Assembly: GCA_946221385.1 (NCBI GenBank)
Contig: CAMIGX010000004.1
Location: 106,190-170,189, forward strand
Reading direction: 5' to 3'
Source of the DNA: an uncultured Propionimicrobium sp.
GTDB lineage: Bacteria > Actinomycetota > Actinomycetes > Propionibacteriales > Propionibacteriaceae
DNA: 64,000 bases
This document shows, in pieces, positions 1 to 8,840 of this stretch. Each line of letters starts with the position of its first letter. The stretch's first letter is position 1. Both the position numbers and the translations under genes were made by a program. The notes beneath the pieces are model-generated. The model saw only the letters and a program-made list of their open reading frames with translations. It was not told the origin of the DNA and searched no databases.

Positions 1-453
1 GGGACGGAAATCGACGGTGTCCTCGTCGATCGATTCGACCATCGCCAACGCAGCCGGAGCCAGCCGCGCTTCGGTGTAGCGATAGGCAGCAGGGCCAGCG
101 TCCAATGATCCGAAGTTGCCATGACCGTCGACCATCGGCAAGCGCATCGCCCACGGCTGAGCTAGCCGCACCATCGCGTCATAGATCGCTGAGTCGCCGT
201 GCGGGTGCAGCTGACCCATCACCTGACCGACCACACGCGCGCATTTGACGTGCGGACGATCGGGACGCAGACCCATTTCGTGCATTGTGTACAAGATGCG
301 ACGTTGCACGGGTTTGAGGCCGTCGCGGGCGTCTGGCAAGGCGCGCGAGTAGATCACCGAGTAGGCATATTCCAGGAAGCTGGATTCCATCTCGGCGCTG
401 ACGTCGACGTCAATGACGCGCTCGTCGATTTCTTCGATCTCGGTGTTTGCCAC
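1..453 (-). CDS. DNA topoisomerase (ATP-hydrolysing) subunit A, ParC/GyrA family, N-terminal part
   Basis: The first 151 residues of a type IIA topoisomerase A subunit, running off the left edge. This subunit breaks and rejoins DNA together with a GyrB/ParE partner. The winged-helix core is visible: the SxxYSRALPDARDGLKPVQRR segment, the basic HPHGD block, and the active-site Tyr in the RYTEARL motif (about Tyr126), which forms the covalent link to DNA. A GTG at 453 follows a GGGAG ribosome site; an upstream in-frame ATG at 507 would add 18 residues with no family likeness. The acidic N-terminus resembles the actinobacterial topoisomerase IV-type A subunit more than classical GyrA, but paralogue assignment needs the missing C-terminal region. 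Confidence 0.9.
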   Translation of the reverse strand, partial: MANTEIEEIDERVIDVDVSAEMESSFLEYAYSVIYSRALPDARDGLKPVQRRILYTMHEMGLRPDRPHVKCARVVGQVMGQLHPHGDSAIYDAMVRLAQPWAMRLPMVDGHGNFGSLDAGPAAYRYTEARLAPAALAMVESIDEDTVDFRP

Positions 454-602
454 TCCGACTCCCTGCTTGGATCGATCGTCCGTCTCGCCGCGAAAGCGGC
501 CACGCATAGTTTCCGATAAATGAACTGCTATGAGCTATCAAGCACGCCGGGGAGACCCAATCCTGGGCGCTTAGACATCAAATTGCGGGATAGAACGTAG
601 GC

Positions 603-1655
603 TTAACCGTCGCTGCCTTGCTCCAGCGCAGCGAACACCTTAGGCGCTAGCTCATGGCCGTCAGCGCCGAACACTTCTGGCACCACCGGCTGGGTATAGG
701 TGATCTGTGCCGAATCGCTCAACACCGTAGTCGTACCATGTGCCAAGACGTGTTCGGTGCCGCTCAGCTCGCGGATCGCGATCAAGCGCACCGAACCGGG
801 GGACAGCTGAGAAAACTCGCGATACAAGATCGGATCGTGTTGGCCGTTGTCGCCAAACAAGACCCACTTGATATTTGGAAAATCCCTAGCCAGCTCGAAA
901 AGTGCGAAGCGCTTATGATTGGGACCCGAGCGAAACCAGCTGGTCTGGGTCGGGCCGAAATGCGTCAACAGCAGCGGCCCACGCGGATAGTCATGGCGGG
1001 CCATGAATCGGTTCAAGAACGGCAAGGTGTTCCAAATGCCAGTCGAGACATAGATGATCGGCGCCCCCGGGTTTTCGTCGAGAAGTTGCCGGTAGAGATC
1101 GGCCATACCTGGGATGGCTTGACGTTTTCCTTCAGTCATGACTAACGAATTCCAGGCAGCGATCAACAGTCGCGGCAGCCTGGTCGCCAAGATCGTGTCG
1201 TCAATATCGCTGACCAGACCGAACTCGACGTCGTCGCCGATGACCAAGACCGGGGCTTTCGCGTCCACCATCTGCGGGCCAGACACCGTCGCCTCATGCC
1301 AGCCGGGCTCCAGACCGCCAGCCTGAATGCGCACGTCGAAGTAGCCCGCTTCGTCAGCACGCAATTCAACGCACTGCCCAGCTAGCTCGACGCTGACTTC
1401 GTGTCCAGAAACCGGGGCGGTGAAGAAATTGCGCCAACCGCGTTGATTCAGAAAATGCAACATCGACGTCGCTGGGCCAGCGACAATATCGGGGGGACGA
1501 AGCTCGATGCGTCCCATGACGCGCACCAGATCGGGGCTGCCATAGCCCGTGAACGGGGTAATCACCTCGACCCAGCCGCGCTTCTTGAGCCGTCGACTCA
1601 GCCGACGAAAAGACCAGCTCTGCAGTCGAAGGCCAACGAACGGCTGTTTTCCCAC
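603..1655 (-). CDS. App1-family phosphatidate phosphatase-like protein (DUF2183)
   Basis: A 350-residue soluble protein. The C-terminal half carries the App1 catalytic domain: the HAD-like DIDDT motif (residues 150-154, nucleophile Asp), then a YVSTG segment, a conserved LLTHFGPT block and a FGDNGQHD motif. The family, named for yeast App1, is a Mg-dependent phosphatidate phosphatase; the actinobacterial substrate is unknown. The N-terminal 140 residues look like a beta-rich accessory domain. It starts at a GTG and is divergent from the DUF5998 gene across a 100-bp intergenic region. Family assignment is firm; substrate is inference. Confidence 0.8.
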   Translation of the reverse strand: MGKQPFVGLRLQSWSFRRLSRRLKKRGWVEVITPFTGYGSPDLVRVMGRIELRPPDIVAGPATSMLHFLNQRGWRNFFTAPVSGHEVSVELAGQCVELRADEAGYFDVRIQAGGLEPGWHEATVSGPQMVDAKAPVLVIGDDVEFGLVSDIDDTILATRLPRLLIAAWNSLVMTEGKRQAIPGMADLYRQLLDENPGAPIIYVSTGIWNTLPFLNRFMARHDYPRGPLLLTHFGPTQTSWFRSGPNHKRFALFELARDFPNIKWVLFGDNGQHDPILYREFSQLSPGSVRLIAIRELSGTEHVLAHGTTTVLSDSAQITYTQPVVPEVFGADGHELAPKVFAALEQGSDG

Positions 1656-1755
1656 GCCCGCCAGCCTAGCCGTTCAGCACTGCTCGGCAGCTCGGCTGGC
1701 TCGGCGGCGCAAACAGCGCTGCGATCCAAAAGGCCTTTCGTGGCAAGATGATCCA

Positions 1756-2457
1756 ATGAGCATTGATCCATCGGGACGAAATCCGCGGCACCGCAGATTT
1801 GCTGCGGGGCTCGCCGCGTCGTCAAATGCTGCGCCACCCAATCCGGCTTCCGGAGCAGTGGATTGCGCAGCCGGGCCTGCGCTGCCGCCGGGCTTGATCG
1901 CAGACGTCGAAGCCAGCGGATTTTTCCCGCAGTTGGTGCTCGATTCGGTGCAATCGGCAATCGCTGACGAACGTGCGCTACACCACATCGCCCAACATGA
2001 GGTCACCTTCGGACACGACGGCGTAGCTCGGCACCTGACGGTGCTGGTGTTGACCGACACACGGCTCATCGTTTCGCATACCGACGAAGGTAATGATCCT
2101 GCGATTCATCCAGGGATGCCGTTGACGGCGGGCACTGCGATCACCTCGCTGGAGTCGATCCCGCTGCGTCAACTCGGCCCGATCGCGCTGACCAAAGTCG
2201 TCGCCCAACCAGAACGTTTCGGCGCTGCGCAAGCAAGCGTCGTCGAAGCTTGGCTCAACCTTTCCTGGCAGTCGGTGCGGCGTATCGACCTTGAGCCTGC
2301 TAGTTGCCCGGACCCGAACTGTGAAGCAGATCACGGCTACACCGGCATGAGCACCGGCGAAGACATCGTCGTGCGCATGAGCGAGACCGCTGACGGAGCC
2401 GAAAACCTGGCCAAATTGCTGGCTTTCGCCTCGGCATTGCAGCAGCGAGTGCGATGA
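1756..2457 (+). CDS. DUF5998 family protein
   Basis: A 233-residue protein matching a conserved actinobacterial family of unknown function. After a poorly conserved N-terminal tail it has a compact alpha/beta region with patterns such as LTVLVLTDTRLIVSHTDE and WQSVRRIDLEPASC, ending in a helix rich in Leu and Ala. ATG 1756 was chosen because the upstream part of the open frame overlaps the promoter region of the divergent gene and has no family-like sequence. Its stop overlaps the start of the following phosphodiesterase (ATGA), so the two are translationally coupled and probably act together. Confidence 0.65.
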   Translation: MSIDPSGRNPRHRRFAAGLAASSNAAPPNPASGAVDCAAGPALPPGLIADVEASGFFPQLVLDSVQSAIADERALHHIAQHEVTFGHDGVARHLTVLVLTDTRLIVSHTDEGNDPAIHPGMPLTAGTAITSLESIPLRQLGPIALTKVVAQPERFGAAQASVVEAWLNLSWQSVRRIDLEPASCPDPNCEADHGYTGMSTGEDIVVRMSETADGAENLAKLLAFASALQQRVR

Positions 2458-3578
2458 GCGGGCATTTTCAGCTGCCCCAACATGGGCATTCCACTATCGC
2501 CGAGATTCTGCCGTCGATTGCCAGTCAGTTACGTCCGCAATTGGACGGTGCCCGTCCGGCGCTGTCGATTCCGCAGGCCTCGCGCTATGTGCTGGTCATG
2601 GTTGACGGGCTCGGGCTCGAACTGCTGCGACGACACGCCCCGCGGGTGCCCTATCTGGGCTCGCTGCTGGACACTTGCCTCGAGCTGACCAGCGCTGCAC
2701 CGTCGACGACAGCCACCTCATTGACCAGTCTCGGCTCCGGTCTGGCACCTGGACGCCATGGGGTCGTCGGCTACGAATTCCGCGTCGATGGACAAGCTTT
2801 GAATGCGTTGGCTTGGAGCGCGGCAGTGCCGGCACAAGCCGTCCAAGTGCATCCCACCTGGTTCGGGAAACTCGAACAAGCGGGGGTCTTGGTCAGTTCG
2901 GTTTGTCCTGAACATTTCGCGCGCAGCGGTTTGACGCAAGCCAGCCAGCGTGGCGGCGAATTCGTGCCGGTCGCTCCTAGTGATTCACGTGACGAACGAA
3001 TCCGCTTGACCGTCGACGCAGCCACCTCGGCTGACGAGACCTTCGTCTATCTGTATGAACGTGAGCTGGACGCGACCGGCCACCATGAAGGCTGCGGTTC
3101 GGTGCCCTGGCGAGCGATGCTCGACGAAATCGACGAATACCTGGAGACATTGCGCAATAGCCTGCCCAGTGACGTCTGCCTGTTGATAACTGGCGACCAC
3201 GGCATGGTCGACGTCCCCGAAGCTAAGCAAATCGTCATCGAAGACATCCCTGGACTTTCTGACGGCATTGCGTTGATCTCCGGAGAACCGCGGCTGCGTC
3301 AGCTGTATACCGAAAACCCCGAACGGGTCGCGCAGCGTTGGCAGGACATCTTGGGCGATAGGGCACTCGTCCGTACTCGGGAGCAGGCGATCGCTGATGG
3401 CTGGTGGGGTGAGGTCGACGATCGGGTCCGCTCATATATCGGCGATGTGCTGGTCGCGTGCCTGGATGATTGGGCGTTGATGAGCTTGACCAAGGCTGGG
3501 GAATTGACCCTGGTCGGGCAGCACGGTTCGTTGACCCCAAATGAGGTACGAATCCCGTTGCTGATGGATTGCGGCTAG
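2454..3578 (+). CDS. Alkaline phosphatase superfamily protein (nucleotide pyrophosphatase/phosphodiesterase type)
   Basis: A 374-residue cytoplasmic metalloenzyme of the type I phosphodiesterase/nucleotide pyrophosphatase family. Metal-site and nucleophile motifs are in order: VMVDGLG (first Asp about residue 51), the STTATSL nucleophile Thr near residue 85, a DATGHHEG block and the TGDHGM motif. No signal peptide or membrane segment is seen. These enzymes hydrolyse phosphodiester or phosphonate bonds; the substrate here cannot be read from sequence. It forms an operon with the DUF5998 gene (4-nt overlap) and ends 74 bp from the convergent sepH. Confidence 0.8.
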   Translation: MSGHFQLPQHGHSTIAEILPSIASQLRPQLDGARPALSIPQASRYVLVMVDGLGLELLRRHAPRVPYLGSLLDTCLELTSAAPSTTATSLTSLGSGLAPGRHGVVGYEFRVDGQALNALAWSAAVPAQAVQVHPTWFGKLEQAGVLVSSVCPEHFARSGLTQASQRGGEFVPVAPSDSRDERIRLTVDAATSADETFVYLYERELDATGHHEGCGSVPWRAMLDEIDEYLETLRNSLPSDVCLLITGDHGMVDVPEAKQIVIEDIPGLSDGIALISGEPRLRQLYTENPERVAQRWQDILGDRALVRTREQAIADGWWGEVDDRVRSYIGDVLVACLDDWALMSLTKAGELTLVGQHGSLTPNEVRIPLLMDCG

Positions 3579-3652
3579 CCCCAGAGCAGCCATGCCTGGC
3601 GCTCATGCAGCCCTAGAAAGCCCAGCGGTCTAGACAAGCAGATCGGTGGCAA

Positions 3653-5020
3653 TCACTCGCGCTGCTGTGGCGAGCCAAACATGATCTCATCCCAGCTGGG
3701 TACCGAAGCTCGTTTTCGTGCTTTGGGCTTAGGTTTGGGTTTCGTCGGCGGTTCATCGTCCAAGAGACTGTCTTGGGTAGGTTCGTCCACGCCCACATCT
3801 TCTGGTGCTGGGACATGCGGTGCCGGGGGTGTCGCGGGCTGGTCGTCAGCTGGAATGTCGGACGCAGCTGAAGCATCCAAGACTGCAGTCGGCTCGTCAT
3901 CGTAAGTTGCGGGCTCGTTAGCCGCCGATTCGGACAAGACCGGTTCTGCGTGCACACCACGATCGGTGTCTTGTTGAGAGTCGACGGGCTGAGCCGGCGC
4001 CTGCGCATCATCGGCGTCAGGAGCCGAAGAGGCCTCCGGCGCTTCTGCGGCGTCACTAGCCGGCTGCTCGGTGGTCGGCTCCAACTTTTGGGCGTCATCT
4101 GTTAGCTCAGCGGATTGGTCCGGCTCAGTTTCCCAATAGTCACGCTCTGGTTCAGCGGGGGCCTGCACAGTCGTGCGCACGATCGCTTCAGTCGTCACGG
4201 TGGCTGTGCGCTGTGGCTCAGTGGGTGGCTTAGTCAAGCCGGTATAGATCCGCACCGAATCTTCGTTGAAACCAGCGAGCATCTCGTACAAGACATCCAT
4301 GTCGCCGCCCTTAGCGATCTGATAGATGCCGTCGACCTGTTCGAGATCAGGCTCCGACCAGTCAGTGTGTTCGACCGAGGCGGCATTGACGATGTGGCCG
4401 ATTGGTTCGTCATTGGGCAGCCGATTGTAGGGGCCGGTCGCATCCGGGACGACAGCTGGTCGCTGCGGCTCGTCATCTTGGACGGCGCGCACGATCGCCA
4501 ACTCGTCGTTCAGATCGATCGTCGGTTCCGCATCGGGGTCGACGCGTTCAACTTTGGCCGCGTGCTGGTCGTCGATCAAGATCCGCGCGAGCGCGTCCTT
4601 GGCGACCGAAAAACGACCCCGTTGATCGAATTCAAACAAGGCGGTGTGGCGCTCTTGGTCAGGCTGCGCGCCGATTTCTTGGGCGGGCTCGTCGCTGGCG
4701 GCAGGCCAACTGACGGCGACGGTCCAGTTTTCCTCAGGCTCGCGCCAGGCATCCCAGCCAACGGCGTCCTCATCGATGCCCAGGCCAGCTAACTTGTCCA
4801 ACACTGCATCGGCTAACTTGCGGTTCGAGCTGGCCTCACCGCGCCGCCGGACCTGCGCGCCACGGGCCAACTGGGCAGCGTTCTCGCGTTCGGCCAATAT
4901 CGGGCCGGCGAAGTTATCGACATAGTCCTCGTCAACACCCGCAGCGGCGGCCACGTCAGCGACGCTTTGTCCGCCGCGTAGCCGGGCCTGAATTTCCCGG
5001 GGAGTCAACGTGCTTTGCAT
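3653..5020 (-). CDS. sepH: Septation protein SepH (DUF3071), short N-terminus
   Basis: Homologue of SepH, the actinobacterial division factor that binds FtsZ and stimulates Z-ring assembly. Residues about 5-45 carry the helix-turn-helix-like DUF3071 core (TPREIQARLRGG then AGVDEDYV and GPILAERE). A long acidic Pro/Ala-rich linker follows, and the conserved C-terminal RASVPSWDEIMFG motif lies just before the stop. The family normally has about 50-60 further residues before the helix-turn-helix; here a TAA sits two codons upstream of ATG 5020, so the protein starts inside the conserved segment. An AAAGAG ribosome site lies about 9 bases upstream. Identity is firm; whether the short start is natural is discussed in the findings. 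Confidence 0.85.
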   Translation of the reverse strand: MQSTLTPREIQARLRGGQSVADVAAAAGVDEDYVDNFAGPILAERENAAQLARGAQVRRRGEASSNRKLADAVLDKLAGLGIDEDAVGWDAWREPEENWTVAVSWPAASDEPAQEIGAQPDQERHTALFEFDQRGRFSVAKDALARILIDDQHAAKVERVDPDAEPTIDLNDELAIVRAVQDDEPQRPAVVPDATGPYNRLPNDEPIGHIVNAASVEHTDWSEPDLEQVDGIYQIAKGGDMDVLYEMLAGFNEDSVRIYTGLTKPPTEPQRTATVTTEAIVRTTVQAPAEPERDYWETEPDQSAELTDDAQKLEPTTEQPASDAAEAPEASSAPDADDAQAPAQPVDSQQDTDRGVHAEPVLSESAANEPATYDDEPTAVLDASAASDIPADDQPATPPAPHVPAPEDVGVDEPTQDSLLDDEPPTKPKPKPKARKRASVPSWDEIMFGSPQQRE

Positions 5021-5065
5021 CAATTACGCTCTTTCGGATATCGACAGGTTCGCTCCGGCAGCCGA

Positions 5066-5093
5066 ATTCATGCCACTCTATTCATGCCACTCT
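5066..5093. repeat. Tandem 14-bp direct repeat upstream of sepH
   Basis: Two perfect adjacent copies of ATTCATGCCACTCT lie in the intergenic region between the divergent sepH and DUF4193 genes. It could be a slippage duplication or a paired regulator site; no known consensus is recognised. Confidence 0.75.
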
Positions 5094-5244
5094 GTTGCCG
5101 AGCACTGCAGGCGAGATTACCTGCTTCGCAGACGTCAAGATAGCTTTGCCACGCGTTAATCTGCATGTGCTCTTGTGCTGAGCGCCAACTAGGGCCACAA
5201 TGGGCGCGGTCCAAATACCGTCAACCGTCGATTTAGAAGGACAG

Positions 5245-5541
5245 ATGGCCGCAGATTACGATGCCCCCCGCAAGTCCGACGAGGAGATCAGCGAAGATTC
5301 CTTGGAGGAATTGAAGACTCGTCGCAATGATAAGAACTCAGGCAATGTCGATGAAGACGAGGTCGAGGCCGCCGAAGCTTTTGAGCTGCCGGGCGCTGAT
5401 CTTTCGCACGAAGAACTGACCGTGCGCGTGCTGCCGCGACAGGCCGATGAATTCACCTGCGGCAAGTGCTTCCTGGTCAAGCACCGCAGCCAGCTAGCCA
5501 CCACCAAGGATGGCTTCGACTACTGCGTCGACTGCGTATAA
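5245..5541 (+). CDS. DUF4193 family zinc-ribbon-like protein
   Basis: A 98-residue acidic protein of a strictly actinobacterial family of unknown function. The N-terminal two thirds are charged and probably disordered. The C-terminal 40 residues hold a four-Cys cluster (CGKC, then CVDC at the extreme end) likely to bind zinc. ATG 5245 follows an AGAAGGA ribosome site; an upstream ATG at 5200 in the same frame lacks one. A strong hairpin terminator follows the gene. Confidence 0.85.
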   Translation: MAADYDAPRKSDEEISEDSLEELKTRRNDKNSGNVDEDEVEAAEAFELPGADLSHEELTVRVLPRQADEFTCGKCFLVKHRSQLATTKDGFDYCVDCV

Positions 5542-5558
5542 CTGATTCGGTGTTACGC

Positions 5559-5593
5559 AAAGCGCGGACGACCCGATCGGGCGCCCGCGCTTT
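5559..5593. terminator. Bidirectional hairpin terminator
   Basis: AAAGCGCGG at 5559-5567 pairs perfectly with CCGCGCTTT at 5585-5593. It lies between the convergent DUF4193 and DUF4235 genes. The A/T ends of the stem give short T runs in both directions. Confidence 0.75.
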
Positions 5594-5625
5594 ACTGTGC
5601 TCGCTTGGATAGCGATGGCGAAGTC

Positions 5626-5919
5626 TTAGACCTGCGCCTTGATGGTTTGCCGGTCATCGCGATCAAATTTGATGCCCTTGCCGACGCTGTCATAGCGCTT
5701 GGCGACTAGCCGCTGCACCAAGACCTGAGCGACCGCCACACCGACGGCGCTAGCCGCGACCCAGCTGACCGCAGCGACCGTCGAGGCTTCTGGGTCGCTC
5801 GGGTTCGGCGGCTCGTCACCAGTGATGGTCTTCCAGCTGGCGCGGATGAGTTTTTGGACGACGAAAGTCGCTGCGCCGCCGAGCATGCCGGCGACGATCT
5901 TGTATTCCATGTTTGCCAC
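5626..5919 (-). CDS. DUF4235 family small membrane protein
   Basis: A 97-residue protein of the actinobacterial DUF4235 family. It has a glycine-rich hydrophobic N-terminal segment (residues 7-23), a Pro-rich loop containing DEPPNPSDPE, and a second hydrophobic helix (about 48-70), consistent with two membrane passes. Function is unknown. The start is GTG 5919, preceded at 7 bases by GAGGAG. Confidence 0.8.
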   Translation of the reverse strand: MANMEYKIVAGMLGGAATFVVQKLIRASWKTITGDEPPNPSDPEASTVAAVSWVAASAVGVAVAQVLVQRLVAKRYDSVGKGIKFDRDDRQTIKAQV

Positions 5920-5999
5920 GGGTTCTCCTCGTGTTGGCTGACAAGCTCCATCCTAGAGGGGGCTGCGCTTCGGCGTGGCTAAGCGGCTAACGTGCTGCC

Positions 6000-6485
6000 A
6001 TGAACGACTGCGCAGATATCGACCAGCCGACCGTGCTCTTGCAGCTGCTGGACCCAGAAATTTGTCTGCCGAGCTATGCGCACCCAGGTGATGCGGGAGC
6101 GGACCTCTGCACGACCATCGATGTCGAATTGGCCCCGGGAGAACGTCGCCTCGTGCCGACTGGGATAGCGATCGCGCTACCCGAGGGCTATGTCGGTCTG
6201 GTGCACCCACGCTCAGGTTTGGCAGCTCGAAATGGGCTGACGATCGTCAATGCGCCCGGCACCGTCGACGCTGGCTATCGCGGTGAAATCAAAGTCTGTC
6301 TGCTCAATACCGACCGCGAACAGCCAATTCGGCTCAGCCGCGGAGACGCGATCGCGCAGTTGGTCATTCAGCAAGTCGCGCGGGCGCGATTCGATCTCGT
6401 CGAGCAGCTGCCGCAATCTGAACGGGGCAGCGGTGGGCATGGTTCGACCGGTCAAGTCAGCGCTTGGGTAGCGCAGCCCAGCTGA
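6000..6485 (+). CDS. dut: Deoxyuridine 5'-triphosphate nucleotidohydrolase (dUTPase)
   Basis: Homotrimeric dUTPase, 161 residues, hydrolysing dUTP to dUMP and PPi to keep uracil out of DNA and feed dTMP synthesis. All five motifs are present: AGADL, the PRSGLA loop, GTVDAGYRGEI with the catalytic Asp, the RGDAIAQLV strand, and the C-terminal Gly-rich arm GSGGHGSTG that closes over the nucleotide. Length is typical. It is followed on the same strand by DUF3710, as in other actinobacteria. Confidence 0.95.
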   Translation: MNDCADIDQPTVLLQLLDPEICLPSYAHPGDAGADLCTTIDVELAPGERRLVPTGIAIALPEGYVGLVHPRSGLAARNGLTIVNAPGTVDAGYRGEIKVCLLNTDREQPIRLSRGDAIAQLVIQQVARARFDLVEQLPQSERGSGGHGSTGQVSAWVAQPS

Positions 6486-6665
6486 CTGGCGCTGTGCACC
6501 GCGATGGTTCTGCTCGCTACGAAAAGTCGGACCTGGATGGCCGACGCATGACACCCGGCGGCACTGGTCATAGCATCGAGCCGCTAAGCTGTGGAGTCGA
6601 AAGCGGGTATCTCGCGCGCCGCTGCAGATGGCTGCGCGTCCCAACCTCAACTATCAGGAGCAGCA

Positions 6666-7511
6666 GTGATTTTCGGTCGCAAAAAGCAAGCTGATCAAGC
6701 CCCTCTAGAACCAGCTGAGCTGGACGATCAGACCACCGCAGAGATCGCCGAAATCGTTGAAGATGACGTCGACGCCACCACCGAGTTGGCCGATGTTGAA
6801 GACGAAGTAGACCAAGCCGTGGCTGCGGTCAAGACCGCTGCAGCAGATAGCGAAGACGCCGCCGACGAATCCGCCAAGCGCGGCGATGCGGCCCACGATA
6901 TTGACGATCCAAAGTGGGACGAACTGGATGCCGTCCAGGATTGGCGCGAGGACGGCCCCTTCGATTTTGACGAGGTCGATCTGGACGCTGACGATATCGA
7001 GCGGCTCGACTTAGGCGCAGTGATCTTTACGCCTTTTGATGGCATGAATTTGCAGTTGCAGGTCGACGAGCAGACTAATCACGTGCAAGCTGTGCTCGCC
7101 GCCTTGGGCAATTCGGCGATCGAGGTCTCGTTGTTCGCCGCACCGGGGCAAACTTCGATGCTCAGCGAGATCCGGCACGACATGGCCAAGGCGACTGAAG
7201 AGGTCGGCGGCACGATGCAGATGGGCGAAGGTCCCTTCGGTACGGAGCTGCGCCGCGTCATTCCGATGAAAGATCCGCAAGGGAATGACGCGTTCCACGT
7301 TTCGCGCACCTGGTTCGCGCAGGGGCCGCGGTGGCTGCTGCGGGGTGTCGTGATGGGCGAGGCTGCGTTGGAAAGCGGCACCGAAGGCCTAAGCGAAGCC
7401 TTCTACGAGTTCTTCTGCAACTGCGTGGTTCGCCGCGACGAGCAGCCGCGCGTGCCTGGTGACCTAATTCCGATGCAATTGCCTGAGGGCCTGGTACCGA
7501 CCCACCCGTGA
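6666..7511 (+). CDS. DUF3710 family protein
   Basis: A 281-residue conserved actinobacterial protein of unknown function, usually found beside dut. The N-terminal 90 residues are strongly acidic and low in complexity; the folded DUF3710 domain follows (about 95-260), including GMNLQLQVDE and a WLLRGVVMGEAAL stretch. The start is GTG 6666 with AGGAG 6 bases upstream; the protein then begins with the basic FGRKK segment common in this family. Confidence 0.8.
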   Translation: MIFGRKKQADQAPLEPAELDDQTTAEIAEIVEDDVDATTELADVEDEVDQAVAAVKTAAADSEDAADESAKRGDAAHDIDDPKWDELDAVQDWREDGPFDFDEVDLDADDIERLDLGAVIFTPFDGMNLQLQVDEQTNHVQAVLAALGNSAIEVSLFAAPGQTSMLSEIRHDMAKATEEVGGTMQMGEGPFGTELRRVIPMKDPQGNDAFHVSRTWFAQGPRWLLRGVVMGEAALESGTEGLSEAFYEFFCNCVVRRDEQPRVPGDLIPMQLPEGLVPTHP

Positions 7512-7514
7512 GTC

Positions 7515-8696
7515 ATGAGCGTGTCCACCGTCGCTGAGGAGTTGGTCGGTCCTCTGAATGCCGGGCCGATAGCTCACGGTGGGCACTGTGTGGCGCGGCA
7601 CGAAGGTCGCGTCATCTTCGTCCGGGACGCGATCCCTGGCGAACAAGTCATGGCGAGGCTGATCGACACCACCCACGATCGATATTGGTGGGCTAAGACT
7701 GAACAGGTCTTGATCGCCTCGCCACATCGGGTCAAAGCACCTTGCCCAGTCGCTGGCTTGTGTGGCGGCTGTGACTTTCAGCACGTCGAGTTGACCGCGC
7801 AGCGGGGTTTGAAGGCGGCCGTCATCGCTGAACAATTGCAGCGCTTGGCAGGTCTGCAATGGCAGACCTTGGTCCAACAAGTGCCCGGTGACGATGACGG
7901 ACTGGGCTGGCGGACCCGGATGCGCTATCTGACTACTGCGGTTGCCGATGGCCCAGCTAGGGTCGGATTGCGAGCCTGGCGTTCTGATCGCCTAGTTGAG
8001 TTGCCGCCCCAAGGTTGTCTGATCGCGGATCGGCGAGGGCCAAAGTTGAGCCATTTGCAGCAGCTCGCAGATGGAGACGGCGAACTGACAGTCTGCGTCG
8101 GAGACGATGCCGTCAGCGTCAAACGGGCTGGCCGGCAAGTCGTCGGACCGGCGAATGTTCATCAGCAAGTTAGGGCGCGCCAATATCAAGTGGCCGCAGA
8201 TGGCTTTTGGCAGGTTCATCCTGGTGCAGCGGAGACTTTGACGCGCGCAGTGCTAGATCAATTGCAACCGCAGCGAGGTGACGGCGCGCTGGATCTTTAC
8301 TGTGGAGTCGGGCTATTCGCCGGTGCCTTGGTCGACGCTGGCTGCCAGGTGACTGGGGTCGAATTGAGCAAGGCTGCCGTCAAACAGGCCAAGCAGAATG
8401 TGCCGGAAGCTACCTTCCTAGCCGGCTCCTTAGAACGCAACCTAGCCAAGCTGCCGACCAAGGCAGACGTCATAGTGCTCGATCCGCCGCGCACCGGTGC
8501 CGGAAAGCAGGTCGTCCGCAAGCTAGCAGCGTCGAGTGCGCGGGCGATCAGCTATGTCGCCTGTGACCCTGCAGCGCTGGCTCGCGACATCAAGACGTTC
8601 ACTGAACTCGGCTGGCAAATGACCGAATTACGAGCCTTCGATCTATTCCCGATGACCCACCACGTCGAATGCGTGGCCAAATTGACTCGTCGCTGA
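7515..8696 (+). CDS. Class I SAM-dependent RNA methyltransferase, TrmA/RlmD type
   Basis: RNA m5U methyltransferase family, 393 residues. An N-terminal TRAM-like RNA-binding domain (about 8-68) is followed by an iron-sulfur motif (Cys77, Cys83, Cys86 in PVAGLCGGC), a SAM-binding Rossmann domain starting at LDLYCGVGLF, the VIVLDPPRTG motif, and the catalytic Cys at about 350 in VACDPAALARD. RlmD and TrmA cannot be told apart by motif alone, so the target uridine is not assigned. It starts 3 bp after DUF3710 and is probably in the same operon. Confidence 0.88.
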   Translation: MSVSTVAEELVGPLNAGPIAHGGHCVARHEGRVIFVRDAIPGEQVMARLIDTTHDRYWWAKTEQVLIASPHRVKAPCPVAGLCGGCDFQHVELTAQRGLKAAVIAEQLQRLAGLQWQTLVQQVPGDDDGLGWRTRMRYLTTAVADGPARVGLRAWRSDRLVELPPQGCLIADRRGPKLSHLQQLADGDGELTVCVGDDAVSVKRAGRQVVGPANVHQQVRARQYQVAADGFWQVHPGAAETLTRAVLDQLQPQRGDGALDLYCGVGLFAGALVDAGCQVTGVELSKAAVKQAKQNVPEATFLAGSLERNLAKLPTKADVIVLDPPRTGAGKQVVRKLAASSARAISYVACDPAALARDIKTFTELGWQMTELRAFDLFPMTHHVECVAKLTRR

Positions 8697-8786
8697 GCCG
8701 GCCACCGACGCCCGAATGCGACCAAGGCGGACCTTAGTGGGCAGCGCAACGGTGAAATGCCAATATCGAAGCCAGCAATGGGATAT

Positions 8787-8804
8787 TATCTTGACGTCAA
8801 GATA
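8787..8804. promoter_or_regulatory. Perfect 18-bp palindrome upstream of acnA (candidate operator)
   Basis: TATCTTGACGTCAAGATA is a perfect dyad ending 36 bp before the aconitase ATG. It contains TTGACG, so a dimeric regulator bound here would cover the likely -35 element; a TATTAT hexamer touches its left edge. Operator function is inference; the regulator is not identified. Confidence 0.6.
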
Positions 8805-8840
8805 AATTCTAAGTCAGCCCCAATACGGCGAGGAGCGGCG

